Shown here in pieces: positions 19,146 to 27,757 of a DNA stretch of 64,000 nt (its first letter is position 1; each line of letters begins with the position of its first letter). The stretch covers positions 196,096 through 260,095 of the forward strand of contig CAUJCO010000006.1 in the NCBI GenBank assembly GCA_963169645.1, in the 5' to 3' direction. Under the pieces are notes generated by a model. That model was not told where the DNA came from and did no database searches. It saw nothing but the letters and a program-made list of their open reading frames with translations. The DNA is from Bacteroidota bacterium. GTDB taxonomy: Bacteria > Bacteroidota > Bacteroidia > Chitinophagales > JADIYW01. The position numbers were made by a program, and so were the translations under genes.

Positions 19146-19910
19146 ATGAGCCAGCAAAATGAGAAACAAGCAGAATTGCAGAAATTATTACACCTGCTAC
19201 AATCAGAAGAAGATAGTACGCTTTCTTTTTTAGACAAACTGAGTAAAGAGGAACTTCATCAATTACGTTTAAAAATAATAGACGTATCGCAATTTACACA
19301 AACGGATATTTGGAAACGATTAACAGGTGTTTCTAAATTTTTCCCTAATTACATGAATGCGAAAGTAGCAGAAACTGTTTTAGGTGCTTTAATTACAGCT
19401 AATATGAGTTATTACATGCCGGTGAAAGATGCGATTGCTATAATGAAACATTTGAGCATTCCTTTTTTAGCAAACGTTTCTGAGTATATGACGCCGGAAA
19501 AAGCCCAAAATTTAATTAGTCAAATTCCGATAGATTTATTGAAAAAAGTAACCACCGAATTAATAAAAAATAAAAAATACCTTACAGCAGCAGGCTTTGT
19601 AGATGTATTGGAAATATCTAAATTATTAGAACTATCTAAAGTAATTTATAAAGAAGAAGATTTAATTCGGATAACAACTTATGTAGAAAATAAAGCTTAT
19701 GTCGCAAAGATTGTTGAAGGATTTTCAGATGATAAAATAAATAAGATAATAACGGTAGCCTATACGAATGGATTAGAAGAAGAAGTGCTGGCAGTGTTTT
19801 CGCATTTATCTACGAAAGAAGTGCAACGCACATTGCGCGTAATTTCTACCTTGCATGTGCATATCAAAACGAAAGTATTAGCGGATTTTGAAAATAGGAT
19901 ACAATCCTGA
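19146..19910 (+). CDS. Hypothetical helical-repeat protein (254 aa), MgtE-N-like
   Basis: A 254-residue soluble protein without a signal peptide or cysteines, predicted all helical. Repeated units of the form hydrophobic-x-x-x-Pro-x-x-hydrophobic (MTPEKAQNLISQIP, FSDDKINKIITVA, HLSTKEVQRTLRVI) resemble the helical repeats of the N-terminal domain of MgtE magnesium channels and FliG-like proteins. No channel domain follows, so this would be a stand-alone repeat protein. Similar proteins of unknown function exist in other bacteria as I recall them. The frame is open upstream to 19059, but the promoter position supports 19146. The next gene, an FAD oxidoreductase, starts 65 bases later and might be co-transcribed. 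Confidence 0.7.
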   Translation: MSQQNEKQAELQKLLHLLQSEEDSTLSFLDKLSKEELHQLRLKIIDVSQFTQTDIWKRLTGVSKFFPNYMNAKVAETVLGALITANMSYYMPVKDAIAIMKHLSIPFLANVSEYMTPEKAQNLISQIPIDLLKKVTTELIKNKKYLTAAGFVDVLEISKLLELSKVIYKEEDLIRITTYVENKAYVAKIVEGFSDDKINKIITVAYTNGLEEEVLAVFSHLSTKEVQRTLRVISTLHVHIKTKVLADFENRIQS

Positions 19911-19975
19911 TTTTTTATAATACGTACATTAGTAGATTAGCAATAAATCTTCAAAAACCAACAAATAATAGCGTT

Positions 19976-21589
19976 ATGAGTGAGAAACTTTTCCAATCAT
20001 ACAAACAAAAAAACAATATAGCCGAACACTATGATGTGATTTGTGTTGGCTCCGGTTTGGGTAGTTTAACAACCGCATCTTTATTGGCAAGAAAAGGAAA
20101 AAAAGTATTAGTATGTGAAAAACATACAACACCGGGCGGCTTTACACATGTGTTTACACGTAATGATTATGAATGGGATGTTGGTTTGCACTATGTTGGT
20201 GATATGGACAGAAAAGGCTCCTTGTTGCGTGTTGTTTTTGAGCACATTACCGATAAAAATTTGAAGTGGGCAGACATGGGCGATGTTTATGACAAAGTAA
20301 TTATTGAAGATAGAATATATGAATATAGAAAAGGTTTAACCGCTTGGAAATCGGCTATGAAAGCATATTTCCCGTCAGAAAAAGATGCATACGCCATTGA
20401 TAAATATGTGGAGCTCTTGTTTGCTGTCAATAAAGCTTCCAAAGATTTTTATACCAAAAAAGTATTGCCGGATTTTGTAAGATTTATTTCATCTCCGTTT
20501 ATGAATAAATCGTATGAACAATATGCCAATAAAACAACGCAACAAGTATTAGATACCTTGTCGGATAATGATGAACTGAAAGCCGTATTGTCTGCACAAT
20601 TTGGTGATTATGGAATGCCGCCTTCGCAAAGTAGTTTTGTAATTCATGCAGCAGTGGCATTACATTATATGAATGGTGGATTTTATCCAATCGGAGGCTC
20701 TGAAGAGATTTTTAATACCATTGCACCAAGTATAATAAACGCCGGTGGTGCAATTGTAGTTGGAGCTGCCGTGAAAGAAATTTTAATTGAAAATGGGATT
20801 GCAAAAGGTGTGGTGATGCAAGATGGAAAAATAATCAAAAGCGATATAGTGGTGAGTGGAGCCGGTGTGCATATTACATTCAATAATTTAATTGCAGAAG
20901 CCCATCAACCAAAAATAAAATATATTCAAGATGCGAAAGCATTGCCACAAAGTGTAGGACATTTAAGTTTATATATCGGATTAAAACATAGCGCTGCGGA
21001 ATTAAATTTGCCCAAAGCCAATTATTGGATATATCCGAATGGTAATAATTACGATACAGCAATTGAAAATTTTTTAGCAGACAATTCCAACGAATTTCCG
21101 GTTGTGTATATCTCATTTCCGGCATCCAAAAATCCAAAATTCGAAGAAAAATATCCCGGACGTTCTACTATTGAAATTATTACGTTGGCAAAATATGATT
21201 GGTTTAAAGAATGGGAAAATACACGCTGGAAAAAACGTGGTGAAAGTTACGATACACTTAAAGAAACATTTGCACAACGTTTATTAGCACATTTATATAA
21301 ATACGAGCCACAAGTAAAAGGTAAAATAGATACGTATGAATTATCTACACCAATTACTACCAAACATTTCTGTAATTATTTACATGGTGAAATTTATGGA
21401 TTGGATCATCAACCATCGCGATTTGAAAAAGATTTTTTAAAACCTCAAACACCCATCAAAAATTTATTTCTTACGGGACAAGATATCGTAACAGTAGGAA
21501 TTGGTGGTGCTTTGATGAGTGGTGTGTTAACTGCATCAGCCATTACAAAATCTAACTTGATAAATGAAATCGTGAAAAACGCAGATTGA
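19976..21589 (+). CDS. FAD-dependent oxidoreductase, RetSat/CrtI-CrtISO family
   Basis: A 537-residue flavoprotein. The N-terminal dinucleotide fold is VICVGSGLGSLTTASLLARKG (about 20-40), with the acidic end of the second strand in VCEKHTTPGGF. The C-terminal FAD-binding segment is LFLTGQDIVTVGIGGALMSG. This pattern belongs to the phytoene desaturase, carotenoid isomerase and all-trans-retinol 13,14-reductase group. The family acts on polyene lipids, often at the membrane, but the substrate here is unknown, and no carotenoid gene (crtB, crtE) is in the window. A 192-base gap follows, AT-rich and without a clear terminator. Confidence 0.82.
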   Translation: MSEKLFQSYKQKNNIAEHYDVICVGSGLGSLTTASLLARKGKKVLVCEKHTTPGGFTHVFTRNDYEWDVGLHYVGDMDRKGSLLRVVFEHITDKNLKWADMGDVYDKVIIEDRIYEYRKGLTAWKSAMKAYFPSEKDAYAIDKYVELLFAVNKASKDFYTKKVLPDFVRFISSPFMNKSYEQYANKTTQQVLDTLSDNDELKAVLSAQFGDYGMPPSQSSFVIHAAVALHYMNGGFYPIGGSEEIFNTIAPSIINAGGAIVVGAAVKEILIENGIAKGVVMQDGKIIKSDIVVSGAGVHITFNNLIAEAHQPKIKYIQDAKALPQSVGHLSLYIGLKHSAAELNLPKANYWIYPNGNNYDTAIENFLADNSNEFPVVYISFPASKNPKFEEKYPGRSTIEIITLAKYDWFKEWENTRWKKRGESYDTLKETFAQRLLAHLYKYEPQVKGKIDTYELSTPITTKHFCNYLHGEIYGLDHQPSRFEKDFLKPQTPIKNLFLTGQDIVTVGIGGALMSGVLTASAITKSNLINEIVKNAD

Positions 21590-21754
21590 TTTCCTTAAAA
21601 TAACATACTTTAACACATTCAATATATGCTGTTTTGTGTATCATTGATTGTGTTTTAAGTAGTTGATATTTAATATTTTATATAGATATTTTCTACTTTA
21701 GAAGTATCATAGTTTTGGGTATTAATTTTACAGATTAAATATTTTGCTTCAAAT

Positions 21755-21769
21755 TTGATGTGTAATCAA
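21755..21769. repeat. Inverted repeat TTGAT-N5-ATCAA upstream of the MuiA-like gene
   Basis: Perfect 5-bp arms separated by five bases, ending 12 bases before the ATG at 21782. The arms are identical to an FNR half-site, but the spacer is one base longer than the consensus. Confidence 0.35.
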
Positions 21770-21781
21770 AAAAGCAAAAAT

Positions 21782-23416
21782 ATGAAACAGTTATTTTTTA
21801 TTCCATTTATGTTGTTGGCACTTTTTTCACAAGCCATCAATATACAAGATTCTAAGGTAAAAGAAGTTACCGTTTTTAGAAACTATGCCAAAGAAACACG
21901 TTGGGCAAACACTACACTTCCGGAAGGTAATAGTGAAGTTATAATTACCAATGTTAGCACTTATTTAGATGATAATACCTTGCAAATTGCGACGAAAGGC
22001 AATGTGAAAATTCTATCCGTGTTTACGCGTTATAATTATCTTACAGATAAAATTAAATCGGCACAAGCAGAAAAACTTTCTGATTCCATTGAGTTATTAA
22101 ATGATGATATCGCTTGGATGAGTCAACAAATACAAGCGTACCAAGATGAATTAAAAATTTTAGATGAAAATAGAAAATTGTCGAATGATAAAACAGCTTT
22201 CACTCCTCAACAAGTAAAAGACTTGGCTGACTTGTATCGCGTTCGTTCTATCGAATTGAGAAAATTAGTGTTCGATGTATCTAAAAAACAAAAAGCATCC
22301 AAAGAAAAAGTAACGAAGTTACAAGCTCAATTATCGGAGTTAAATGGTAAACAAAAAAATCAAGTGAAAGAGATTGTATTAAAAGTAAATGCTACAACAA
22401 GTGGTGCGGTTACTTTTAAATGTTCATATATAGTAAGCAATGCGTATTGGACTCCTATTTATGATATTCGTGCAAAAAATAATAATGCACCCTTGCAATT
22501 GGATTGTCGTGCTAAAGTAGTACAAAATACAGGCTATGATTGGAAAGATGTGAAGCTAACACTATCTACTGCCAATCCATCATCTAATCACGAACGTCCG
22601 GTTTTATATCCGATTTATGTTGATTTTTTTCAGCCGGATTACTATCAATATAAAATGAAAAAAAGTTATACAACAGGCCAAATGATGGAAAAAGCCAATA
22701 TGGCAATGGCTCCGGCAACTATTGATATTGCACGCACTTCCGGTGAAGAAGCATTTGAAGATGGTTTAAAATCTGATGACAACCATGTAACTCTATTGGA
22801 AGGCGATATGGCTGTGGAGTACGCGATTGAAACATTGCAAGATATTGAAAGCGATAATAAAGAACATATTGTAGGCATACAAGAAATTGAAATGCCGGCA
22901 GTGTATTCGTATCATGCAGTGCCTAAGTTAGATATGACCGCTTATTTATTGGCAAAAGTAACAGATTGGGCAAAATACAATTTATTAGCAGGCGAAGCCA
23001 ATATTTTTTACGATGATAATTATGTTGGAAAATCGTACTTGAATCCAAACGTAAGTGCTGATACTTTATTGATTTCTTTAGGGCGAGATGAGAAAATAAA
23101 TATCAAACGTGTGAAGCTAAATGATTTTGCATCTAAGAAATTATTGAGTGGAAACATTAAAGAAACCAAAGCATTTGAAACAGTAATTAAAAACAACAAA
23201 TCAACTGCAGTAGAGATAGAAATCTTAGATCAATATCCAATTTCTAAAAATGCACAAATTGAAGTGAAATTAGAAGAAGCAGATGGTGCAATTGTTACGG
23301 AAGAATACGGTAAGTTGATTTGGAAAATAAAATTACAACCAAACGAAGCTAAGAAAATAAAATTGATATATTCGGTGAAATATCCCAAAGACAAACAAAT
23401 TACAGAACGTAACTAA
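21782..23416 (+). CDS. Secreted DUF4139 protein, mucoidy-inhibitor MuiA-like
   Basis: A 544-residue exported protein with signal peptide 1-18 (LLALFSQA). The N-terminal region (about 20-110) matches DUF4140, with KVKEVTVFRNYAKETRW and an amphipathic coiled coil near 95-190. The C-terminal region is the beta-rich DUF4139 with VKLTLSTANPS and PNEAKKIKLIYSVKYPKD. Such proteins are annotated as MuiA-like, but their biochemical role is not established. The frame starts at 21755; the ATG at 21782 directly precedes the signal sequence and is preferred. An insert around residues 285-400 with acidic and Met-rich sequence differs from the conserved parts. A hairpin terminator follows. Confidence 0.8.
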   Translation: MKQLFFIPFMLLALFSQAINIQDSKVKEVTVFRNYAKETRWANTTLPEGNSEVIITNVSTYLDDNTLQIATKGNVKILSVFTRYNYLTDKIKSAQAEKLSDSIELLNDDIAWMSQQIQAYQDELKILDENRKLSNDKTAFTPQQVKDLADLYRVRSIELRKLVFDVSKKQKASKEKVTKLQAQLSELNGKQKNQVKEIVLKVNATTSGAVTFKCSYIVSNAYWTPIYDIRAKNNNAPLQLDCRAKVVQNTGYDWKDVKLTLSTANPSSNHERPVLYPIYVDFFQPDYYQYKMKKSYTTGQMMEKANMAMAPATIDIARTSGEEAFEDGLKSDDNHVTLLEGDMAVEYAIETLQDIESDNKEHIVGIQEIEMPAVYSYHAVPKLDMTAYLLAKVTDWAKYNLLAGEANIFYDDNYVGKSYLNPNVSADTLLISLGRDEKINIKRVKLNDFASKKLLSGNIKETKAFETVIKNNKSTAVEIEILDQYPISKNAQIEVKLEEADGAIVTEEYGKLIWKIKLQPNEAKKIKLIYSVKYPKDKQITERN

Positions 23417-23459
23417 TCAATATAACTACGGATAGAAAATCCTTGTCGAAGTAGTTTGG

Positions 23460-23488
23460 TTTGGGCTGCGATTATATCGCAGCCCAAA
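23460..23488 (+). terminator. Hairpin terminator after the MuiA-like gene
   Basis: A perfect 12-bp stem, TTTGGGCTGCGA at 23460-23471 with 23477-23488, has a five-base loop. It is followed by ATTATTTA rather than a clean T-run. Confidence 0.7.
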
Positions 23489-23507
23489 TTATTTATACGC
23501 AATAAAA

Positions 23508-23530
23508 AATCCCAACTAAAAGTTGGGATT
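23508..23530 (-). terminator. Terminator after rplS
   Basis: The stem AATCCCAACT (23508-23517) pairs with 23521-23530 across an AAA loop. On the minus strand it runs into a T-run, ending the rpsP-rimM-trmD-rplS operon. Confidence 0.85.
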
Positions 23531-23558
23531 CGTTTCTAACAAAAAAAAATTATGAAAA

Positions 23559-23915
23559 CTATTTTGTGGATTTAACCAATTCTTTAATACGAGATGCTTT
23601 ACCTTTTAATTCTCTGATATAGAAAATTTTAGCTCTACGTACTTTACCAATTTTGTTTACTTCAATTTTGTCGATGTTTGGAGACAATAAAGGAAAGATT
23701 CTTTCTACACCAACACCGTTCGAAATTTTACGAACAGTAAATGTTTGAGTAGCACCGGTTCCTTTGCGCTCAATAACATCGCCACGGAAAACCTGAATAC
23801 GTTCTTTTGTACCTTCAATAATTTTGTAGTGTACGTTTATGTTGTCACCTGCTTTAAAATCAGGGATTTGTTTTTCTACTGTCAATTTTTTTGTTAATTC
23901 TTTAACCTTTTCCAT
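23559..23915 (-). CDS. rplS: Large-subunit ribosomal protein L19 (bL19)
   Basis: A 118-residue protein matching bL19, which lies at the interface of the ribosomal subunits. Typical elements are [30 protein letters not shown], and the basic C-terminus [20 protein letters not shown]. An in-frame TTG at 23924 would add three residues; the ATG at 23915 is preferred. It is the last gene of the conserved rpsP-rimM-trmD-rplS order. It also has its own -7 box, 22 bases before the start, so L19 can be made at a higher level than the RNA-processing enzymes upstream. Confidence 0.95.
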   Translation of the reverse strand: MEKVKELTKKLTVEKQIPDFKAGDNINVHYKIIEGTKERIQVFRGDVIERKGTGATQTFTVRKISNGVGVERIFPLLSPNIDKIEVNKIGKVRRAKIFYIRELKGKASRIKELVKSTK

Positions 23916-23937
23916 GGTATTCAATTTTTTGCGTTTG

Positions 23938-23945
23938 CAAAGTTA
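23938..23945 (-). promoter_or_regulatory. -7 box of rplS
   Basis: The minus strand reads TAACTTTG, a perfect TAnnTTTG match, in the 58-bp gap between trmD and rplS. It implies separate transcription of rplS. Confidence 0.65.
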
Positions 23946-23973
23946 CGTATTTTTTAGTTAATAGCAATGTTAT

Positions 23974-24654
23974 TTAATCGTTTTCTAATAAATCCGGTCT
24001 TCTTTTCTTAGTTCTCTCTAAAGATTGTTGATAACGCCATTCTTGAATAAGTTTGTCATTGCCGGAAAGCAATACATCCGGCACTTTCCAACCTTTGTAA
24101 TCCGATGGCCGAGTGTAAACCGGCGGTGCCAACAAATTATCCTGAAATGAATCGGATAATGCCGACGTTTCATCGTTTAAAACGCCCGGAATCAGTCGGC
24201 CAATTGCATCCACCAACACGGCGGCCGGTAATTCACCACCGGAAAGCACGTAACTGCCAATAGAAATTTCTTTTGTGATGATATGTTCGCGCAAACGTTC
24301 GTCAATGCCTTTGTAATGGCCACATAAAACGATGATATTTTTTTTGAGCGAAAGTTGATTTACTGTTTTTTGTTCTAAAAGCTCTCCATCCGGTGTCATA
24401 AAAATGATTTCATCATAAGTACGTTCGCTTTGTAATTTTTCAATGCATGTTAAGATTGGTTCAATAGCCATCACCATGCCGGCACCACCGCCAAATTGAT
24501 AATCATCTATTTGCTTAAATTTCTTTTTAGAGTAATCGTGAATATTGTGCAAATGAATTTCTAATAATCCTCTTTCTTTGGCTCGATGCAGAATAGAGTG
24601 TGCAAAGAAACTTTGCATCAAGTCAGGAACGGCAGAAAGTATATCAATACGCAT
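23974..24654 (-). CDS. trmD: tRNA (guanine-N1)-methyltransferase, position 37
   Basis: A 226-residue SPOUT methyltransferase that adds a methyl group to N1 of G37 in tRNAs and so prevents frameshifting. The deep trefoil-knot region contains [14 protein letters not shown] and [30 protein letters not shown], which bind SAM. N-terminal [17 protein letters not shown] sequence ([13 protein letters not shown]) is typical. The length is normal for TrmD. It sits 27 bases after rimM in the rpsP-rimM-trmD-rplS cluster. Confidence 0.96.
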   Translation of the reverse strand: MRIDILSAVPDLMQSFFAHSILHRAKERGLLEIHLHNIHDYSKKKFKQIDDYQFGGGAGMVMAIEPILTCIEKLQSERTYDEIIFMTPDGELLEQKTVNQLSLKKNIIVLCGHYKGIDERLREHIITKEISIGSYVLSGGELPAAVLVDAIGRLIPGVLNDETSALSDSFQDNLLAPPVYTRPSDYKGWKVPDVLLSGNDKLIQEWRYQQSLERTKKRRPDLLEND

Positions 24655-24681
24655 AGTGTGTAATATTAATCGTGTTTTTAG

Positions 24682-25179
24682 TTAGGAAATTTCTAAAATT
24701 CCTTCGGGTAGTTGCATTTTTACTTCTTTCTTTTTTTCGTCAATTTTTAGGATGAAATCATCATTTAATGGAATTAAAATCTCTTTTTTCTCTTTTTTAA
24801 TTTGAGCCAAAAACTGGAAAGGCATTTCAATAATTTGCTCTATTTTACCTATGTTGCCATAATTTTTATCGTTTATTTCAAAGCCAACTAATGCATCGTA
24901 TTCTGTGCCATCCAAAATTTCCGAGAGGTCGTCCTCTTTGGCATATATATCTTTTCCTTGTAATTTATGTGCTTTTTCTTTGCTGTCTATTTCTTCCAAT
25001 AATATAATGGCTTGCGAATCGGTGTTGATATCTTTTAATTGTATAAAATAGGGAAGTCCGTTGATGAAAATGGCAGCCATATCTTCAAAGTCATTCATAT
25101 AAAATTCATCGATGAATATTTTTAAATGTCCTTTGAAACCATGTGTTTTAAGTACCTTGCCAATTTTTATCAGTTCCAT
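24682..25179 (-). CDS. rimM: Ribosome maturation factor RimM
   Basis: A 165-residue protein of RimM type, which binds S19 and helps the 30S head mature. The N-terminal domain starts ELIKIGKVLKTHGFKGHLKI, with the characteristic GK-hydrophobic-x-x-x-hydrophobic-G-hydrophobic-x-G pattern. The C-terminal PRC-barrel begins near YDALVGFEI. The gene lies between rpsP and trmD in the conserved cluster. A strong intrinsic terminator stands between rpsP and this gene, so rimM and trmD are expected to be expressed well below S16. Confidence 0.93.
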   Translation of the reverse strand: MELIKIGKVLKTHGFKGHLKIFIDEFYMNDFEDMAAIFINGLPYFIQLKDINTDSQAIILLEEIDSKEKAHKLQGKDIYAKEDDLSEILDGTEYDALVGFEINDKNYGNIGKIEQIIEMPFQFLAQIKKEKKEILIPLNDDFILKIDEKKKEVKMQLPEGILEIS

Positions 25180-25209
25180 TTTATATAATATTTGAAAGAA
25201 ATAGTAATA

Positions 25210-25239
25210 AAAAATCCCGACGTAAAGGTCGGGATTTTT
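25210..25239 (-). terminator. Intrinsic terminator/attenuator between rpsP and rimM
   Basis: A perfect 12-bp stem, AAAAATCCCGAC (25210-25221) with 25228-25239, has a six-base loop and a T-run on the minus strand. It sits inside the ribosomal-protein operon and should make most transcripts stop after rpsP. Confidence 0.88.
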
Positions 25240-25257
25240 TGATATAGTTTGCTATAC

Positions 25258-25767
25258 TTATTCTGCTGATTCTGCAGGAGTTTCAGTAGCTTCTGTTGCT
25301 TCAACATTTTCTGTTGTTGTTTCTTCAGTAGCTTCCACCGGAACTTCTTTTACTTTTGCAGGCTTGTTAATGATAGCTTCGTTTTTCTCTTTTTTCTTAG
25401 CGTCTGCTTTTGCTTTGTGGTCTAAAACTTTACCATCTTTTTTAGATGCCCATTCGTTGAATTTAGCTTCTACATCTTCAGCTTTAACAACGCCCATAGC
25501 TACACCGCGTAATAAATGTTTTTTGTACATAGCACCTTTGTAAGAAAGGATAGCTTTTACAGTTGTAGTTGGCTCAGCACCATTTTGAAGCCATTTTACG
25601 GCTTTGTCTACATCCAAAGTGATAGTTGCTGGAATTGTAGTAGGGTTGTAGGTACCTACTTGCTCGATGTATTTACCATCTCTTCTTGCACGGCTGTCTG
25701 CCGCTACGATTTTGTAGAAAGGTGCACCTTTAGCACCGTGTCTTTGTAGTCTTAATCTTGTTGCCAT
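25258..25767 (-). CDS. rpsP: Small-subunit ribosomal protein S16 (bS16) with acidic C-terminal extension
   Basis: A 169-residue protein whose first 80-85 residues are bS16 (MATRLRLQRHGAKGAPFYKI, DSRARRDGKYIEQVGTYNP). S16 usually ends near residue 80-90. Here a Lys-rich segment (about 105-140) and an acidic Glu/Thr/Ala tail (about 140-169) are added, an extension common in Bacteroidota. The reading frame continues to 25809, but that start is unlike S16; the ATG at 25767 gives the canonical start. A -7 box at 25840-25847 lies about 70 bases upstream, so the mRNA has a long leader, unlike the leaderless genes nearby. Confidence 0.94.
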   Translation of the reverse strand: MATRLRLQRHGAKGAPFYKIVAADSRARRDGKYIEQVGTYNPTTIPATITLDVDKAVKWLQNGAEPTTTVKAILSYKGAMYKKHLLRGVAMGVVKAEDVEAKFNEWASKKDGKVLDHKAKADAKKKEKNEAIINKPAKVKEVPVEATEETTTENVEATEATETPAESAE

Positions 25768-25839
25768 ATTGAAATATGTTTTAAATTTTTTAGTCCTGTT
25801 TGCCTCCAAAAAGAGTATTCAGGTTTTGAAAATGAACTG

Positions 25840-25847
25840 CAAAGATA
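25840..25847 (-). promoter_or_regulatory. -7 box of the rpsP operon
   Basis: The minus strand reads TATCTTTG, 72 bases before the ATG at 25767. The leader of about 68 bases offers room for ribosomal-protein autoregulation, but I see no specific structure. Confidence 0.65.
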
Positions 25848-25974
25848 AAAATAATAGCCATAAATTCAAATCTTAAACGAATGGAACTGTGTTAAATTAG
25901 TGTGAACACAAATAAGGTTTTCCCAATCATTAAACTGAATAGTATGGAATAGTATAAGTTGACTAAAAATTTAC

Positions 25975-26445
25975 TTAATATGCAATTCCTATATTTACTT
26001 CTTTAGGTAAAAACTTGCTAGTATCGCCTTTTCCGATAATGATTTCTCGAACAATAGTTGAGGATATCGCAGATAATGCCGGAGACGATAAAATCAACAT
26101 CGTCTCTAAATCTGGTTGCATCATTTGGTTTAATTGTGCAATTGTTTTCTCGTATTCAAAATCTGCAGAGGAGCGAATACCTCTAATAATATATTTAGCA
26201 TTTTTTTGTTGGCAATAATTAACAGTTAAGCCGGTGTATGATTCTATTTTTACAGATGGATAATTTGCAAATACTTTTTGTATCCATTCTATACGTTGTT
26301 CTAAACTAAATAAGTATTTTTTTTGTGTATTTACACCTATTGCAACTATAATCTCATCAAACAATGGAATTGCTCTGGTAACAATATCTACGTGTCCAAC
26401 CGTAATTGGATCAAATGAACCCGGGAAAATGGCTATTTTTTTCAT
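25975..26445 (-). CDS. coaD: Pantetheine-phosphate adenylyltransferase
   Basis: A 156-residue nucleotidyltransferase, the penultimate enzyme of coenzyme A synthesis (4'-phosphopantetheine + ATP to dephospho-CoA). The N-terminal motif AIFPGSFDPITVGHVDIV contains the T/HxGH signature. The second ATP-binding motif ISSTIVREII matches the family's ISST-x-x-R. YIIRGIRSSADFEYE carries the substrate-contacting arginines. The start ATG follows a -7 box TACTTTTA by four bases, indicating a leaderless transcript. About 207 bases separate its stop from the S16 start; they hold the rpsP leader and promoter. Confidence 0.96.
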   Translation of the reverse strand: MKKIAIFPGSFDPITVGHVDIVTRAIPLFDEIIVAIGVNTQKKYLFSLEQRIEWIQKVFANYPSVKIESYTGLTVNYCQQKNAKYIIRGIRSSADFEYEKTIAQLNQMMQPDLETMLILSSPALSAISSTIVREIIIGKGDTSKFLPKEVNIGIAY

Positions 26446-26449
26446 TTAG

Positions 26450-26457
26450 TAAAAGTA
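26450..26457 (-). promoter_or_regulatory. -7 box of coaD (leaderless)
   Basis: The minus strand reads TACTTTTA (7 of 8 to TAnnTTTG), then CTAA, then the ATG at 26445. Confidence 0.55.
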
Positions 26458-26543
26458 AAATGGATTATTGAGAATTGAAAATTATTCCAATATTTATTCC
26501 TATTTTATAGGTAGAACAATTTACTTAAATATAGGTAACGTGC

Positions 26544-26551
26544 TACTTTTG
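26544..26551 (+). promoter_or_regulatory. -7 box of galK
   Basis: TACTTTTG, a perfect TAnnTTTG match, lies 28 bases before the ATG at 26580. Confidence 0.6.
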
Positions 26552-26579
26552 TAATTTTATAAATTTGTAAGCTAAAAGT

Positions 26580-27743
26580 ATGATTTCTGTTAATGATTTA
26601 AAAGATACCTTTTTTCAACAATTTAATTGTGTAAAAGATGCTGCTTATTTTTCACCGGGCAGAGTTAATTTAATAGGTGAACACATAGATTATAATGGCG
26701 GTTTTGTTTTGCCGGTAGCCATTTCATTAGGCATTACTGCTCTCATAAAAAAAAGAAATGATACAACGGTTCGTATGTATTCTTGTGATTTTAACGAAAT
26801 GGTGCAATTTTCTATGGATGATGAATTCCATTTTTCGGAAAATAAAAAATTACATTGGTCGGATTATGTAAAAGCAATGTTGCAAGTTTTAAAAGATAAG
26901 CAGGTTACATTACTCGGTGCAGATATTTTGTTGGCAAGTGATTTGCCTTTAGGAGCCGGTTTGTCTTCATCTGCAGCTATCGAGTGTTTGATTGCATTTA
27001 TGTTTAATGAAACTTTTTATGAAAACAATCGAGTTGCATTAGCTATCGATGCACAACATGCTGAACGAACGTATATTGGCGTGCAATGTGGTATTATGGA
27101 TCAATTTGCCGTTGCGAATGGAAAAACAAATCAGGCGATGTTATTGAATTGTGCCGAGATATCGCATCAATTTATTCCGGCTAATTTTGGTGAATACCAA
27201 TTCATTATTATAAACTCAAATAAACCGCGTTCCTTAACCGAATCAAAATATAATGAACGCAGAGCAGAATGCGAACAAGCTTTTAAACTTCTAAAAAAAT
27301 ATGATATTGCAGAAAACTTGTGCAATGTACATGTGATTTCATTGGCGTATTTAGAAGATGATATTTTATATCAACGTTCCAAACATGCTATCTTAGAAAA
27401 TCAACGTGTGTTGCATGTAGTACAGGCCTTGGAAAAAGGTGCTTTAGAAATAGTAGGTGAGCAGCTTACCGAATCGCATATTTCGTTGGATACGGATTAC
27501 GAAGTTAGTTGCCACGAATTAAATATGATAGTACATTATAGCACTCATTTTGATGGTTGTATTGGTGCACGCATGACAGGTGCCGGTTTTGGTGGTTGTT
27601 GCATTGCGTTGGTAAAAAAAGATAGAACAAAGAAATTTATTTCGTATGTTGCCAAAAAATATACAGAAAAAACAAGCTTATCAGCTTCATTTTATGAGGT
27701 AAATATTGTTGACGGTGTGAAAAATTTAGATGATAAGTTTTAG
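26580..27743 (+). CDS. galK: Galactokinase
   Basis: A 387-residue GHMP kinase phosphorylating galactose at C1, the first committed step of the Leloir pathway. The galactokinase signature GRVNLIGEHIDYNGGFVLP is at about 26-44, the ATP-binding motif LPLGAGLSSSAAIE follows, and the third GHMP motif is RMTGAGFGGCCIAL. The catalytic aspartate is in CGIMDQFAVANG. It is 14 bases upstream of an MFS transporter, presumably one transcript, so the transporter may carry the sugar or an export product. No galT, galE or galM gene is near. Confidence 0.94.
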   Translation: MISVNDLKDTFFQQFNCVKDAAYFSPGRVNLIGEHIDYNGGFVLPVAISLGITALIKKRNDTTVRMYSCDFNEMVQFSMDDEFHFSENKKLHWSDYVKAMLQVLKDKQVTLLGADILLASDLPLGAGLSSSAAIECLIAFMFNETFYENNRVALAIDAQHAERTYIGVQCGIMDQFAVANGKTNQAMLLNCAEISHQFIPANFGEYQFIIINSNKPRSLTESKYNERRAECEQAFKLLKKYDIAENLCNVHVISLAYLEDDILYQRSKHAILENQRVLHVVQALEKGALEIVGEQLTESHISLDTDYEVSCHELNMIVHYSTHFDGCIGARMTGAGFGGCCIALVKKDRTKKFISYVAKKYTEKTSLSASFYEVNIVDGVKNLDDKF

Positions 27744-27757
27744 TTGAATTAATAAAG

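Noticed and set aside
21755..21769. TTGAT-N5-ATCAA as a further FNR site before the MuiA-like gene
   Set aside because: The spacer is five bases, not four, and no perfect -7 box stands at a suitable distance; kept only as an inverted repeat.
25880..25925. Hairpin TGTGTT...AACACA between rpsP and coaD as a coaD terminator
   Set aside because: The stem is only six bases with an eleven-base loop and lacks a T-run on the minus strand.
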